From the NCBI RefSeq assembly GCF_024807145.1, contig NZ_JANUCA010000010.1, forward strand, positions 57,480 to 121,479: 64,000 nt of DNA, given 5' to 3'. This DNA is from Microbacterium sp. AK031 (GTDB lineage Bacteria; Actinomycetota; Actinomycetes; Actinomycetales; Microbacteriaceae). Made by a program: the position numbers and the translations under genes. The notes below the pieces were generated by a model, which saw only the letters and a list, made by a program, of their open reading frames with translations, did no database searches and was not told where the DNA came from. Below, piece after piece: positions 9,209 through 16,761 of this stretch. Positions within the stretch are counted from its first letter, which is position 1, and each line of letters begins with the position of its first letter.

Positions 9209-9594
9209 ACGTGTTCGACTTCGAGATCCCGGATGCCGTCATCGACGTCGCGGTGCTGGTGCTGATCCTGTTCGGCGCAGTGCTGTGCCTTTCCGCCGCC
9301 GTGGGGCTGCTGCATTTCCGCGACGTGCCGTCCCGTCTGCACGCGGCGACCAAGCCGCAGGTGCTCGGGGTGATCCTGATCTGTCTGGCCGTCGCGCTCG
9401 CGCAGCGTTCCGTCGGCGGCATCCTCCTAGGCCTCGCGCTGGTCGCACCTATCGTTCTGATGCAGTTGGCGACTTCACCGCTGTCTGCCCACATGGTGGG
9501 CCGCCAGGCCTATCGCAACGGAACGACAGAGGAACGCCGCCTCGTCGTCGACGAGCTCGGCGAGTCGAAGCAGACGCCGCCCGGGGCGGGGTAG
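9205..9594 (+). CDS. mrpG: Na+/H+ antiporter subunit G
   Basis: Protein of 129 aa, last gene of the mrp operon, overlapping mrpF by four bases. Three helices are present. The family motif GLLHFRDVPSRLHAATKPQ sits near residues 34-52, and PIVLMQLATSPLSAHMVGRQAY marks the C-terminal part. The hydrophilic tail (GTTEERRLVVDELGES) is modest. A GGTCCCGGG-rich run follows the stop codon, then an 82-bp repeat element begins 41 bp further on. Confidence 0.93.
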   Translation: MNVFDFEIPDAVIDVAVLVLILFGAVLCLSAAVGLLHFRDVPSRLHAATKPQVLGVILICLAVALAQRSVGGILLGLALVAPIVLMQLATSPLSAHMVGRQAYRNGTTEERRLVVDELGESKQTPPGAG

Positions 9595-9635
9595 GTCCCG
9601 GGGGTCCCGGGCCGCGCGCCGTCCCGGCTTCACCC

Positions 9636-9717
9636 GCACAACTCCGGAGAAACTGCCCAAACGGCGGTCCGTCGGGCCGATGCGCCGCGGATGCAGCAAA
9701 AAGCTCCGGAGTTATGC
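9636..9717. repeat. 82-bp terminal-inverted-repeat element, left copy
   Basis: The ends are GCACAACTCCGGAG (9636-9649) and CTCCGGAGTTATGC (9704-9717). They are inverted copies matching at 13 of 14 bases around a CTCCGGAG palindrome. The 54-bp interior is GC-rich. A second element of exactly the same length and end sequences lies at 10709-10790. Base-by-base, the two interiors match at 25 of 54 positions without gaps, so the copies look diverged but related. Confidence 0.8.
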
Positions 9718-9841
9718 TGCGGAGAGTTCGGCCTGCACCTCTCCTGCACCTCCCCTGCACAGGAACCCCGAGAGCCAGCGCCTTCCACAGAACGTGGTTT
9801 CAGGGCTTCGGGTCTCCGGCGATGGAGGCACGATTCGGTGG

Positions 9842-10714
9842 ATGAACAAGACAGTTTCTGAGCGCCTCACGACGACATATGCTCCGACCGTCTTCTCCCG
9901 GAAGGAACTCCTGGAGGCGGGGAACAGCGCAAATGACATCACACGTGCCGTCAAGTCGGGCCTGCTCGTGCGTCTGCGGCGAGATCACTACAGCGCTCCG
10001 GGCGTCGACGCGGAGGTGGCGGAGGCGGTTCGAGTGGGTGGTCGTGTGTCGTGCGTGACGTTGCTGCAGATGCTGGGCGTCTTCGTGCTGAAGTCCTCGG
10101 GGCTGCACATGCAGCTCCTGCCGCATATGTCGCGGATACGGCCTCGTGCCTCGAAAACGACGGTGATGCACTGGCCACGCCGGTTTCAACGCGGAGGTCC
10201 CCGACATGTCGTACCTCTCAGGGATGCCGTGCGACAGTCGATCCTCTGTCAGCAGCCGAGGGCGGCGATAGCGACTCTTGACAGCCTGTTGCATCTCGGC
10301 CTGCTCACCAGAAGGCAGCTCGAGGAGTTGTTCGCGCTCCTGCCCGCACGACTGCATGTTCTCCTGAGCCTCGTCGACGCCTCAGCGGAGTCCGGGCCGG
10401 AGACATACATGCGCTTGATCCTCCGCACGCTCGATGTGAGCTACGAGACACAGGTGGTGATACCTGGCGTCGGACGCGTCGACTTCGTCGTAGACGGCTG
10501 GCTCATCATCGAATGCGACAGCAGGACGTTCCATGAAGGATGGGACAAGCAGGTGGAGGACCGCACCCGCGACATCGCCGCTGCCTGCCTCGGCTACACC
10601 ACCATCCGCCCGATCGCGTCGGACATCCTGTTCGACTCGCACACCGTTCGACAGAGCGTTGCGGACATTCTGGAAGCGTTCCGGAGGAGAGCTCGGAGCC
10701 GTCAGGCTGCATAA
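9842..10714 (+). CDS. AbiEi-like winged-helix protein with DUF559/Vsr-like nuclease domain
   Basis: Protein of 290 aa. Residues about 15-60 resemble the AbiEi antitoxin winged helix (TVFSRKELLEAGNSANDITRAVKSGLLVR is the visible stretch, followed by RLRRDHY). The C-terminal ~110 residues look like the DUF559/Vsr nuclease fold: Glu187 (GPETYMRL), Asp214 in GRVDFVVDG, then Glu224 and Asp226 in IIECDS, and H232 in RTFHEGW. Such solitary genes are common in Actinobacteria, with no proven function. No AbiEii-type toxin partner is present. Codon use is less GC-rich than in the flanking genes. The last Ala codon and TAA lie inside the right-hand 82-bp repeat. Defence, DNA processing and a role with the repeats are all possible. 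Confidence 0.75.
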   Translation: MNKTVSERLTTTYAPTVFSRKELLEAGNSANDITRAVKSGLLVRLRRDHYSAPGVDAEVAEAVRVGGRVSCVTLLQMLGVFVLKSSGLHMQLLPHMSRIRPRASKTTVMHWPRRFQRGGPRHVVPLRDAVRQSILCQQPRAAIATLDSLLHLGLLTRRQLEELFALLPARLHVLLSLVDASAESGPETYMRLILRTLDVSYETQVVIPGVGRVDFVVDGWLIIECDSRTFHEGWDKQVEDRTRDIAAACLGYTTIRPIASDILFDSHTVRQSVADILEAFRRRARSRQAA

Positions 10715-10790
10715 CTCCGGAGCAACGACCTCAAACCACGTGTGTACTGCTCGAAACACGCCGAATCTGCGAAAACCTCCGGAGTTCTGC
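10709..10790. repeat. 82-bp terminal-inverted-repeat element, right copy
   Basis: The ends are GCATAACTCCGGAG (10709-10722) and CTCCGGAGTTCTGC (10777-10790). They match the left copy's ends at 13 of 14 positions each. Total length is again 82 bp with a 54-bp interior. The element starts inside the 3' end of the DUF559-type gene and supplies its TAA (10712-10714). Confidence 0.8.
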
Positions 10791-10826
10791 CCGGGTGAGT
10801 GAACCGGCAACCCGCCGCCGGCCGGG

Positions 10827-11588
10827 TCAGAGCGAGCGGGCGAACTCCGTGATCACGGCGGCGAGTGCGGCGTCGCTGAGGAGGGTGCCGTGGCCATGGT
10901 CGGGGATCTCCTTGAGCGAAGCCGGCCCTGGCACGAGAGAGACGATCTTGCGGCACCATGCCACCGGTGCAAGCGGGTCGCGCTCACCGCGCAGCACGAG
11001 CACGGGGCACTTCACGCGCGCGTATGCCTTCTCTGGTTCGTGCACCACGGTGGCGCGGATCTTCCGGATGAGGTGCGGGCCGCCGCGCAGGTACTCGCGC
11101 GCGCCGCGCCACAGCACGATCGGGCGCTCGCCGACGAGGTCGCGCAGCAGATGCGTCGCCTGTTCCCGGATGCTGCGCGTCGCGCTGTTCACGGTCGGCC
11201 CGGCGAGCACGAGCCCGGACACGAGAGAGGGATGCCGCGCCGCGAGCTCTGCGCCGATCTGGCTGCCCATCGAATGGCCGATGATCACGGCACCCGTGAC
11301 GTCGATGCTGCGCAGGAACGCTGCGATCAGGTCTGCGTGGCGCGCCATGGTGAGTGTGCGCTCGGGCTCCGGCGCCTCGCCGAATCCGGGCAGATCAAGG
11401 GCGATGATGCGACCGGGGAGTCGCTCGATGAAGTCGAGGTAGACGCTGCGACCCATTCCGATCCCGTGCACGAGGACGTACGGGCGCGTGCCGGCACCGA
11501 AGTCTTCGGCGATAAGTGTCGCGCCGCCGTGCTCGAACTCGATGACGGATGCGGGGACGCCCTCAGGAGCGAGAAGACGGGAAGGCAT
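10827..11588 (-). CDS. Alpha/beta hydrolase
   Basis: Protein of 253 aa with the whole alpha/beta-hydrolase core. VLVHGIGMG forms the oxyanion region near residue 38. The nucleophile Ser106 is in GHSMGS, the acid is probably Asp204 in GERDPLAP, and His231 is in PDHGHG. There is no signal peptide, so it is cytoplasmic. The family covers esterases, lipases and C-C bond hydrolases, and the substrate cannot be read from sequence. It faces the MFS pseudogene divergently and has no operon partner. Confidence 0.85.
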   Translation of the reverse strand: MPSRLLAPEGVPASVIEFEHGGATLIAEDFGAGTRPYVLVHGIGMGRSVYLDFIERLPGRIIALDLPGFGEAPEPERTLTMARHADLIAAFLRSIDVTGAVIIGHSMGSQIGAELAARHPSLVSGLVLAGPTVNSATRSIREQATHLLRDLVGERPIVLWRGAREYLRGGPHLIRKIRATVVHEPEKAYARVKCPVLVLRGERDPLAPVAWCRKIVSLVPGPASLKEIPDHGHGTLLSDAALAAVITEFARSL

Positions 11589-11664
11589 GGATCGACCCTA
11601 TCGAGGGATGCTGACCGCCGGCGGCGTGGACGGGCTGTGTCCGCGCCGTGTGTGAAACTGTCAT

Positions 11665-12654
11665 GTGCCTTCGCAAGACCCGCCTCCCACCGCCACCGTG
11701 AAACCGCGAATCAGAGAGCGCCTGGCGCAGTCCTTCGCCGACCCTGTGCTGCGCGCACTCGTGACAGTGACGGCGGTGTCGCGCATCGGTAGAGAAGTCT
11801 TCCTCACCGTCACCGTCCTGTTCTTCACGCTGATCATCGGCGTGAGCGCCGGTGAGGCCGCCGTGGTGCTCGCCGTCTCCAGCGCATGCGGTGTGCTCGC
11901 CTCGTTCCTCGGCGGATGGCTCGCCGATCGGTCGAGCGCACGACGCCTGGCGTCTTCGAGACCCTCGGAGGGCTGCTTCTGGCGACCTATGCCTTCGCCG
12001 ACACGTTCATCACCGCCCTGGTGATCGCGAGCCTGGCCGGCTTCTGCGACACGATCGGTTAACTCGGCCCGGTCAGCGATCATCGCCCGCGGATTCGCAC
12101 CCGAACGGCGAGTGCACGCACGTGCCGTGCTGCGCACGGTGACCAACCTGTCGATCGCGATCGGCTCCGGCATCGCCGCGATCGCACTGGCGCTGGGAAC
12201 CGCCGAGGCGTACCAGGTCGTGATCGTCTTCGCCGGCGTCATCGGTGCGTTCGGAGCACTGCCGCTGCTTCGGCTGCCGGCATCCGTCGACGCAGCGGTG
12301 CGCGAGGTCGAGGAGATGCGCACCGAGACCGGTTCGATCGTCGTGCTGATCGTGGCGGCCCTCACGCACACCGTCGCCGAGGTCCTCACGCACACCTTCG
12401 CCGAGGTCCTCTCGCAGGCCGGCGCGTGGGGGCTCGACTTCGAACTCGCCGATCCGGCACGTGCCGGCGCCTATCAGGGCGTGTTCGGCATGGGGTTCTC
12501 GCTCGGCGCGCTCGCCTCACCCATCGTCGTGAATGCGACCGCGATCACGTTCGGCCTGCTCGGCTGGGTGATGCTCGGCGTGATCTTCCTCGCCGCCGCA
12601 TTCGGCATCTGGTTGATCTCACGGCGCGCGGTCGCGGCCGCCGAAACTCGCTGA
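11665..12654 (+). pseudogene. MFS transporter, multiply disrupted
   Basis: Two same-frame pieces (from 11665 and again after 12061) are separated by about 110 bp readable only in another frame. Near 11950 one base seems lost (LADRSSARRLA, then VFETLGGLLLATYAFADTF in the shifted frame). At 12059-12060 an extra T restores the first frame (TIG, then NSARSAIIARGFAPERR). The original frame meets TGA at 12022. The rebuilt protein is only ~330 residues, against ~400 for the family. The helices expected between PLLRLPASVDAAV and the VAEVL stretch, roughly 7 to 9, are missing. A 24-bp tandem duplication lies at 12361-12408. The end AGAWGLDFELADPARAGAYQ is typical of a known MFS branch. Either indel alone could be a sequencing error, but the helix loss could not. 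Confidence 0.8.
12361..12408. repeat. 24-bp tandem duplication inside MFS pseudogene
   Basis: Two adjacent 24-bp units (12361-12384 and 12385-12408) starting CTCACGCACACC differ at one base (G/T). In frame they give LTHTVAEV then LTHTFAEV, duplicating eight residues of one membrane helix. This looks like a recent slippage event in a gene no longer under selection. Confidence 0.85.
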
Positions 12655-12666
12655 GCTGCAGCTCAG
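12651..12666. other. 16-bp palindrome spanning two convergent stop codons
   Basis: CTGAGCTGCAGCTCAG is a perfect palindrome. It includes the pseudogene's TGA (12652-12654) and the complement of the ehuA stop (12663-12665). It may act in 3'-end formation for both genes, but there is no loop or T-run and coincidence is possible. Confidence 0.5.
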
Positions 12667-13481
12667 AGTACAGCCGCGAGGAAGTCCCTGGTGCGCTGTT
12701 CGTGCGGGTTGCTGAAGATGTCTTCCGGCGCGCCCTCCTCGACGATGCGGCCGCTGTCGAACATCAGCACCCGATTCGACACGTCGCGGGCGAACTGCAT
12801 CTCGTGCGTGACGATCAGCATCGTGACGTCGGTGTCGCGGGCGATGTCGCGAAGGATGTTCAGCACCTCTCCGACCACTTCGGGATCGAGCGCACTGGTG
12901 ACCTCGTCGAGTAGCAGGATCTCAGGCTCCATCGCCAGAGCACGCGCGATCGCGACGCGCTGCTGCTGACCGCCCGAGAGCTGGGTGGGGTGAGCGTTCT
13001 CCTTGTCGGGGAGGCCCACCTTCTCCAGCAGTTCGCGCGCCCGCACGATGGCGTCCTTCTTCGGCAACCCGAGCACGTGCACCGGCGCCTCGATGATGTT
13101 CTCGATCACCGTCATGTTCGGGAACAGATTGAACTGCTGGAACACCATGCCGATGCGCTTGCGCATCTCGTTCTTGTGCTTCTCCTTCAGCTCGACCCGC
13201 CTGCCGTCCTTCTCGTAGTGGGTGAGAGGGTTGCCGTCGATGAAGATGTAGCCGGAGTTCGCCTCCTCGAGTGTCATCACGAGGCGAAGGATCGTCGTCT
13301 TTCCCGAGCCGCTCGGTCCGATCAGCGTCACCCGATCCCCACGACGCACCGTGAAGTCGAGGTCGTGCAGCACGACGTGGTCGCCGAAGCGCTTCTCGAC
13401 CTTGTCGAAGCGGATCGCGGGCACATCACCGTCGTCGAGCGTGATCGCGCCGGTGTGCGTGTCAAGCGGTGGTGTATTCAA
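12663..13481 (-). CDS. ehuA: Ectoine-type polar amino acid ABC transporter, ATPase
   Basis: Protein of 272 aa. Walker A GPSGSGKTT is at residues 55-63, the signature LSGGQQQR and Walker B ILLLDE follow, and the switch His is in IVTHEM. The insertion ELKEKHKNEMRKRIGMVFQQ and overall pattern match the polar-amino-acid/EhuA group. It is the last gene of ehuB-ehuC-ehuD-ehuA and overlaps ehuD by 20 bases from a TTG start. A later GTG at VPAIRF would remove the overlap and is an alternative. It powers uptake of the ligand captured by EhuB. The substrate is inferred from the whole cluster and not from this subunit. Confidence 0.85.
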   Translation of the reverse strand: MNTPPLDTHTGAITLDDGDVPAIRFDKVEKRFGDHVVLHDLDFTVRRGDRVTLIGPSGSGKTTILRLVMTLEEANSGYIFIDGNPLTHYEKDGRRVELKEKHKNEMRKRIGMVFQQFNLFPNMTVIENIIEAPVHVLGLPKKDAIVRARELLEKVGLPDKENAHPTQLSGGQQQRVAIARALAMEPEILLLDEVTSALDPEVVGEVLNILRDIARDTDVTMLIVTHEMQFARDVSNRVLMFDSGRIVEEGAPEDIFSNPHEQRTRDFLAAVL

Positions 13482-14127
13482 GACGTTTCTCCAATCGCCT
13501 GGCCAGCAGGGAGCTCAGGTAGCTCGCGACCAGGTAGATGAGGCCGGCGATGATGATCGCCTCCACGAAGCGGAAGTTCTTGCTGCCGTACAGCTGTGCC
13601 TGGCGCACCATCTCGACGACCGTGATGACCATGAGGAACGGTGTGTCCTTGAACATCGAGATGACGTAGTTGCTCAGCGCCGGCAGTGTCGATCGCAGCG
13701 CCTGGGGGATGATCACGGCAGTCCACGTGCGGCCGCGCGACATCGACAGAGCCGTCGACGCCTCCCACTGTCCTGGCGGTACCGCATCGATTCCCGCGCG
13801 GTAGACCTCGGCCATATAGGTGGCGTAATGGATGCCGATGATGATGGTTCCGAGCACGAGGGGCGGCACCGTCGTGAACACGTAGTACGCGAACAGCAGC
13901 TGCACCACGAGCGGCGTCATGCGCACGAAATTCATCAGCAGAGTGATGATGGCCGCGACGGGTCGGGGCGCCGTGCGGCGCCCGAGTGCGATCACGAGAC
14001 CGAGGACGGCAGCGATGATGCTGCCGATGATCGTCACGACCAGCGTGACGGTGAGGAACTTTTCCAGAATGTCCGGGAATGCCGCGATCGCGTGATCCCA
14101 GTTCCAGAAGTTGTTGTCGTCGTTCAT
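13462..14127 (-). CDS. ehuD: Ectoine-type ABC transporter permease EhuD
   Basis: Protein of 221 aa, a His/Glu/Gln-type inner-membrane permease with five helices. The ATPase-contact EAA loop is EASTALSMSRGRTWTAVIIP. It starts at ATG in an ATGA overlap with the ehuC stop. MTPLVVQLLFAYYV is the family's RGTPLLVQLF-like stretch. With EhuC it forms the heterodimeric channel. The assignment to ectoine rests on gene order and on EhuB. Confidence 0.82.
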   Translation of the reverse strand: MNDDNNFWNWDHAIAAFPDILEKFLTVTLVVTIIGSIIAAVLGLVIALGRRTAPRPVAAIITLLMNFVRMTPLVVQLLFAYYVFTTVPPLVLGTIIIGIHYATYMAEVYRAGIDAVPPGQWEASTALSMSRGRTWTAVIIPQALRSTLPALSNYVISMFKDTPFLMVITVVEMVRQAQLYGSKNFRFVEAIIIAGLIYLVASYLSSLLARRLEKRLEYTTA

Positions 14128-14858
14128 GCCGCCTGGCCCGCCCCCTTCATATCGGGGAGCGGGGTGGTGGCGATGGTGTCACGCCACTTTCCGCCCTGCC
14201 CGAGACGGTGCTTGGCACGGGTCTCGAGTGCATTCATGCCCAGTGTGAGCAGGTAGGCGATCGCGAAGTACACGAGCAGGCCCAGCCCGTAGGCGAAGTA
14301 CACGTCGGTCTGCACGCGCAGCCGGTTCAGCTCTGCGGTGAGGTCGACGATCGTGATCAGGTAGACGACGGCGGTGCCCTTCAGAAGCTGGATCAGCAGG
14401 TTGTTCAGGGATGGGATCATGAGCGCCCAGGCCTGCGGGAAGATCACCCGCCACATCCGCTGCGTGCGCGAAAGACTGAGCGCCGTCGTCGCCTCCCATT
14501 GCCCGGCCGGCACCGAGTTGATCGATCCGCGCACCACCTCGGCTCCGTAGGCACCGTAATTCATGCCCAGGGCGAGGATGCCCGTGAAGACGGCTGGCAG
14601 CTCGAGGTTGAAAGGCGGCAATGGAAGCACGAAGAAGAAGAAGAACAGCTGCACCAGCAGCGAGGTGCCGCGGAACAACTCGATGACGGTGCGCGCGAAG
14701 CCGCGCAGCAGAATGTTCTCGAATCGTGCCAGCAGGCCGAGGCCGATGGCCACGACGATCGCCAGGAGGGCGCCGCCTGCTGTCAACTGAAGGGTGATGA
14801 TCACCCCATCGACAAGCTGAGGCAGCGCCCGCCAGAGCGCTTCGAAGTTCTCAGTCAC
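14124..14858 (-). CDS. ehuC: Ectoine-type ABC transporter permease EhuC
   Basis: Protein of 244 aa, a second polar-amino-acid permease. The typical ELFRGTSLLVQLFFFFFVLP stretch is near residue 60, and the EAA loop is EATTALSLSRTQRMWRVIFP. It lies 10 bases after ehuB and overlaps ehuD by four. The C-terminal region ends with LETRAKHRLGQGGKWRD, as in EhuC/GlnP-like permeases. Confidence 0.82.
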   Translation of the reverse strand: MTENFEALWRALPQLVDGVIITLQLTAGGALLAIVVAIGLGLLARFENILLRGFARTVIELFRGTSLLVQLFFFFFVLPLPPFNLELPAVFTGILALGMNYGAYGAEVVRGSINSVPAGQWEATTALSLSRTQRMWRVIFPQAWALMIPSLNNLLIQLLKGTAVVYLITIVDLTAELNRLRVQTDVYFAYGLGLLVYFAIAYLLTLGMNALETRAKHRLGQGGKWRDTIATTPLPDMKGAGQAA

Positions 14859-14868
14859 CGGACCGGTG

Positions 14869-15756
14869 TCAGCCCAGCTCGCCCGAGCAGAGCTGCTCGG
14901 TGGTCAGGTCTGCCGGCGGGAGGTTCTCCGCCGTGAAGCCGAACGGCTCGACCAGATCGAGGTAGGCCGCCTCGTCGCCGGTGATCTTGGCGAGCTCCTC
15001 GTTATAGGCCTCGAGCAGCTCGGTGTCTTCCTGACGGAAGACGGTCGCGCCGGCGCCGATCTGCTCCACACCGTCGATCTCCTGCACGAAGGCCTCGGTG
15101 GTCTCGACGTCGTCGCTGCCTTCCGTCATCCAGTTCAGCGACACGGCGGTCAGGGCGAAGGCATCTGCACGGCCCGACTGCACGACCTCGATGCCAGCCT
15201 GGGCGCTGTCGACCTGGATCGTGTTCGCGATGCCGAGGTCGGTGGCGTAGCCCTCTTCGATCGCACCCGACTGCACGGCGAGGGTGACGTCTTCGGCTGC
15301 TGCGACCGAGTCGAGGTCGCTGAGATTCTTGGGGTTGTCCTTCGCCACGACGAGCGTGGTCGTGTACATGATCTCGGGGTCGCTGAAGGCGGCCTCGGCG
15401 CAGCGCTCCGGAAGGATCGACATGCCGGCGCTCACGGCATCCCATCGACCGGCATTCAGGCCGGGGATCAGCGAGTTCCAGTCGACCTCTTCGATCTCGA
15501 TATCATCGATGCCGAGGTTCTTGAAGATCTGCTCGTGCATGGCGATCGTCGCGCCGGTCGCCTCGCCGTCCTCGACCCAGGAGTATGGCTGCTCGGAGGC
15601 GATCGCCAGAGTGATCGTGCCCTCTTCCTGCGCCTTCTCAAGCGTGTTCATGCCTTCGGTATCGCTCTCGCCTGATGCGCACCCGGCGAGAAGGCCGAGC
15701 GTCAGGGTTCCGACGGCGGCTGTGGCGATGCCGATCCGTGTCGTTCTCTTCGTCAT
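14869..15756 (-). CDS. ehuB: Ectoine/hydroxyectoine-type substrate-binding lipoprotein
   Basis: Protein of 295 aa starting at MTKRTTRIG, with GAGG upstream of the ATG at 15756. The signal peptide ends in lipobox LLAGCASG, so it should be a membrane-anchored lipoprotein. The mature part is a type II binding protein: ITLAIASEQPYSWVEDGEA, SLIPGLNAGRWDAVSAGMSI, then LPERCAEAAFSDP. The PERC motif is characteristic of EhuB. Known EhuB binds ectoine and hydroxyectoine. No ectoine-degradation genes are nearby, so uptake for osmoprotection is more likely than use as food. A related polar amino acid remains possible. Confidence 0.78.
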   Translation of the reverse strand: MTKRTTRIGIATAAVGTLTLGLLAGCASGESDTEGMNTLEKAQEEGTITLAIASEQPYSWVEDGEATGATIAMHEQIFKNLGIDDIEIEEVDWNSLIPGLNAGRWDAVSAGMSILPERCAEAAFSDPEIMYTTTLVVAKDNPKNLSDLDSVAAAEDVTLAVQSGAIEEGYATDLGIANTIQVDSAQAGIEVVQSGRADAFALTAVSLNWMTEGSDDVETTEAFVQEIDGVEQIGAGATVFRQEDTELLEAYNEELAKITGDEAAYLDLVEPFGFTAENLPPADLTTEQLCSGELG

Positions 15757-15823
15757 GATGTCCTCGCGTTCCGTATGCGGTTCCGTATGCCGGCGCTCTG
15801 CACGGCGCCGTTGACCGTGCCCC

Positions 15824-15883
15824 AGACTATGGAATCTGTCGAGCGATGTACAGTCAGACGCGCAGATTGTCGTCATGTATACA
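15824..15883 (-). promoter_or_regulatory. Candidate ehuB promoter and GntR operator
   Basis: In the 238-bp divergent gap (15757-15994), the reverse strand carries TGTACA (15847-15852), a 17-bp spacer and TAGTCT (15824-15829). This is a weak sigma-70-type promoter for ehuB. Just upstream, TGTATACA (15876-15883) contains the GT-NN-AC core of GntR-family operators and is the best candidate site for the adjacent regulator. Confidence 0.35.
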
Positions 15884-15994
15884 AAAATGTGATGATGAGG
15901 CAGACTGGTGAATTCAGAATCGACTTCGCGGATCGGCGCGGAGGATCGACAATGAGATGTTCGCGGTTTCGCGCGACGCCTGGAAGGGATGCAC

Positions 15995-16756
15995 ATGGCT
16001 TCACACACCCCCCGCGCGGTTTCGCCGATCTCGATGGTGCGCGTGGCGCGTCCGTCGACCGTCGACCTCATCACCACCGAGCTGCGCAAGGCGATCTTCA
16101 CCGGCGCGCTGCCGGTGGGCAGCCCCATCGGCGAGGTCGAGATGTCGTCACAGCTGGGCGTGAGCCGCAGCCCGCTGCGGGAGTCAACGCAGCGACTCGT
16201 GCAAGAGGGCCTGCTCACGGCATCCCCCGGCCGAGGCATGCGTGTGAGTGTCATCGGACCCGAGCATGTCGCCGATGTGTACGACGCCCGCCTCGCCGTC
16301 GAATGCCAGGCCGTGCGGCTGATCGTCAGGGCCGGCACCGCGTCCGTGCTCGATACGCTCAAGCGCGCTTATGACGAACTGGTCGCGGTCAGCAAGGGAA
16401 CGGATGCTCGGGCCATCGGAGACGCCGACATCGAGTTCCATCGTGTGCTGGTCGATTCCGCCGGGAGCCGCAGGCTGTCGCACTATATGGCCACACTCGC
16501 CGTCGAGACCCGAATCGCCAGTCTCAGCGACCCCAACGGCTACACGGTGCGCCGATCGGTCTCCGACACCTATCAGGAGCTGCTCGATGCGATCTCGGGG
16601 GGTGATGTCGCGGCCGCGTTCTTCGCACTCGAACGTCAGTTCGCCGAAGCCGTGGCACGGTTGACGGGCAAGGACGAGGACGTCGAGACTGTTGAGACGC
16701 CTGCCGACGACGAGCCGCCCGCCATCGGCCCGATCGAGTTCACCGAAGAGGTCTGA
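15995..16756 (+). CDS. GntR-family regulator with FCD domain
   Basis: Protein of 253 aa from the ATG at 15995. The ATG at 15989 lies only one base after GGAAGG, while 15995 has about seven bases of spacing. Residues about 20-80 are the winged helix (STVDLITTELRKAIFTGAL, then LGVSRSPLRESTQRL). The FCD effector domain follows, with DARLAVECQAVRLI and metal-type positions D/H in GDADIEFHRVLV. An acidic tail ends the protein. Being divergent from ehuB, it probably controls ectoine-type uptake. Known ectoine clusters often use other regulator types, so this pairing is an inference. Confidence 0.85.
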   Translation: MASHTPRAVSPISMVRVARPSTVDLITTELRKAIFTGALPVGSPIGEVEMSSQLGVSRSPLRESTQRLVQEGLLTASPGRGMRVSVIGPEHVADVYDARLAVECQAVRLIVRAGTASVLDTLKRAYDELVAVSKGTDARAIGDADIEFHRVLVDSAGSRRLSHYMATLAVETRIASLSDPNGYTVRRSVSDTYQELLDAISGGDVAAAFFALERQFAEAVARLTGKDEDVETVETPADDEPPAIGPIEFTEEV

Positions 16757-16761
16757 GGGAA

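Noticed and set aside
9721..9775. CTGCACCT tandem run upstream of the DUF559 gene as a CRISPR-like array
   Set aside because: Units are only about 10-11 bp with no spacers. No CRISPR repeat or cas gene is present anywhere in the window.
9595..10800. A compact transposon or IS around the DUF559 gene
   Set aside because: No transposase and no target-site duplication could be seen; the repeats are kept as a separate observation.
12663..15756. Cystine/arginine-type polar amino acid transporter instead of ectoine type
   Set aside because: The PERC motif in the binding protein and gene order B-C-D-A favour Ehu; retained only as a lower-probability alternative in the entry.
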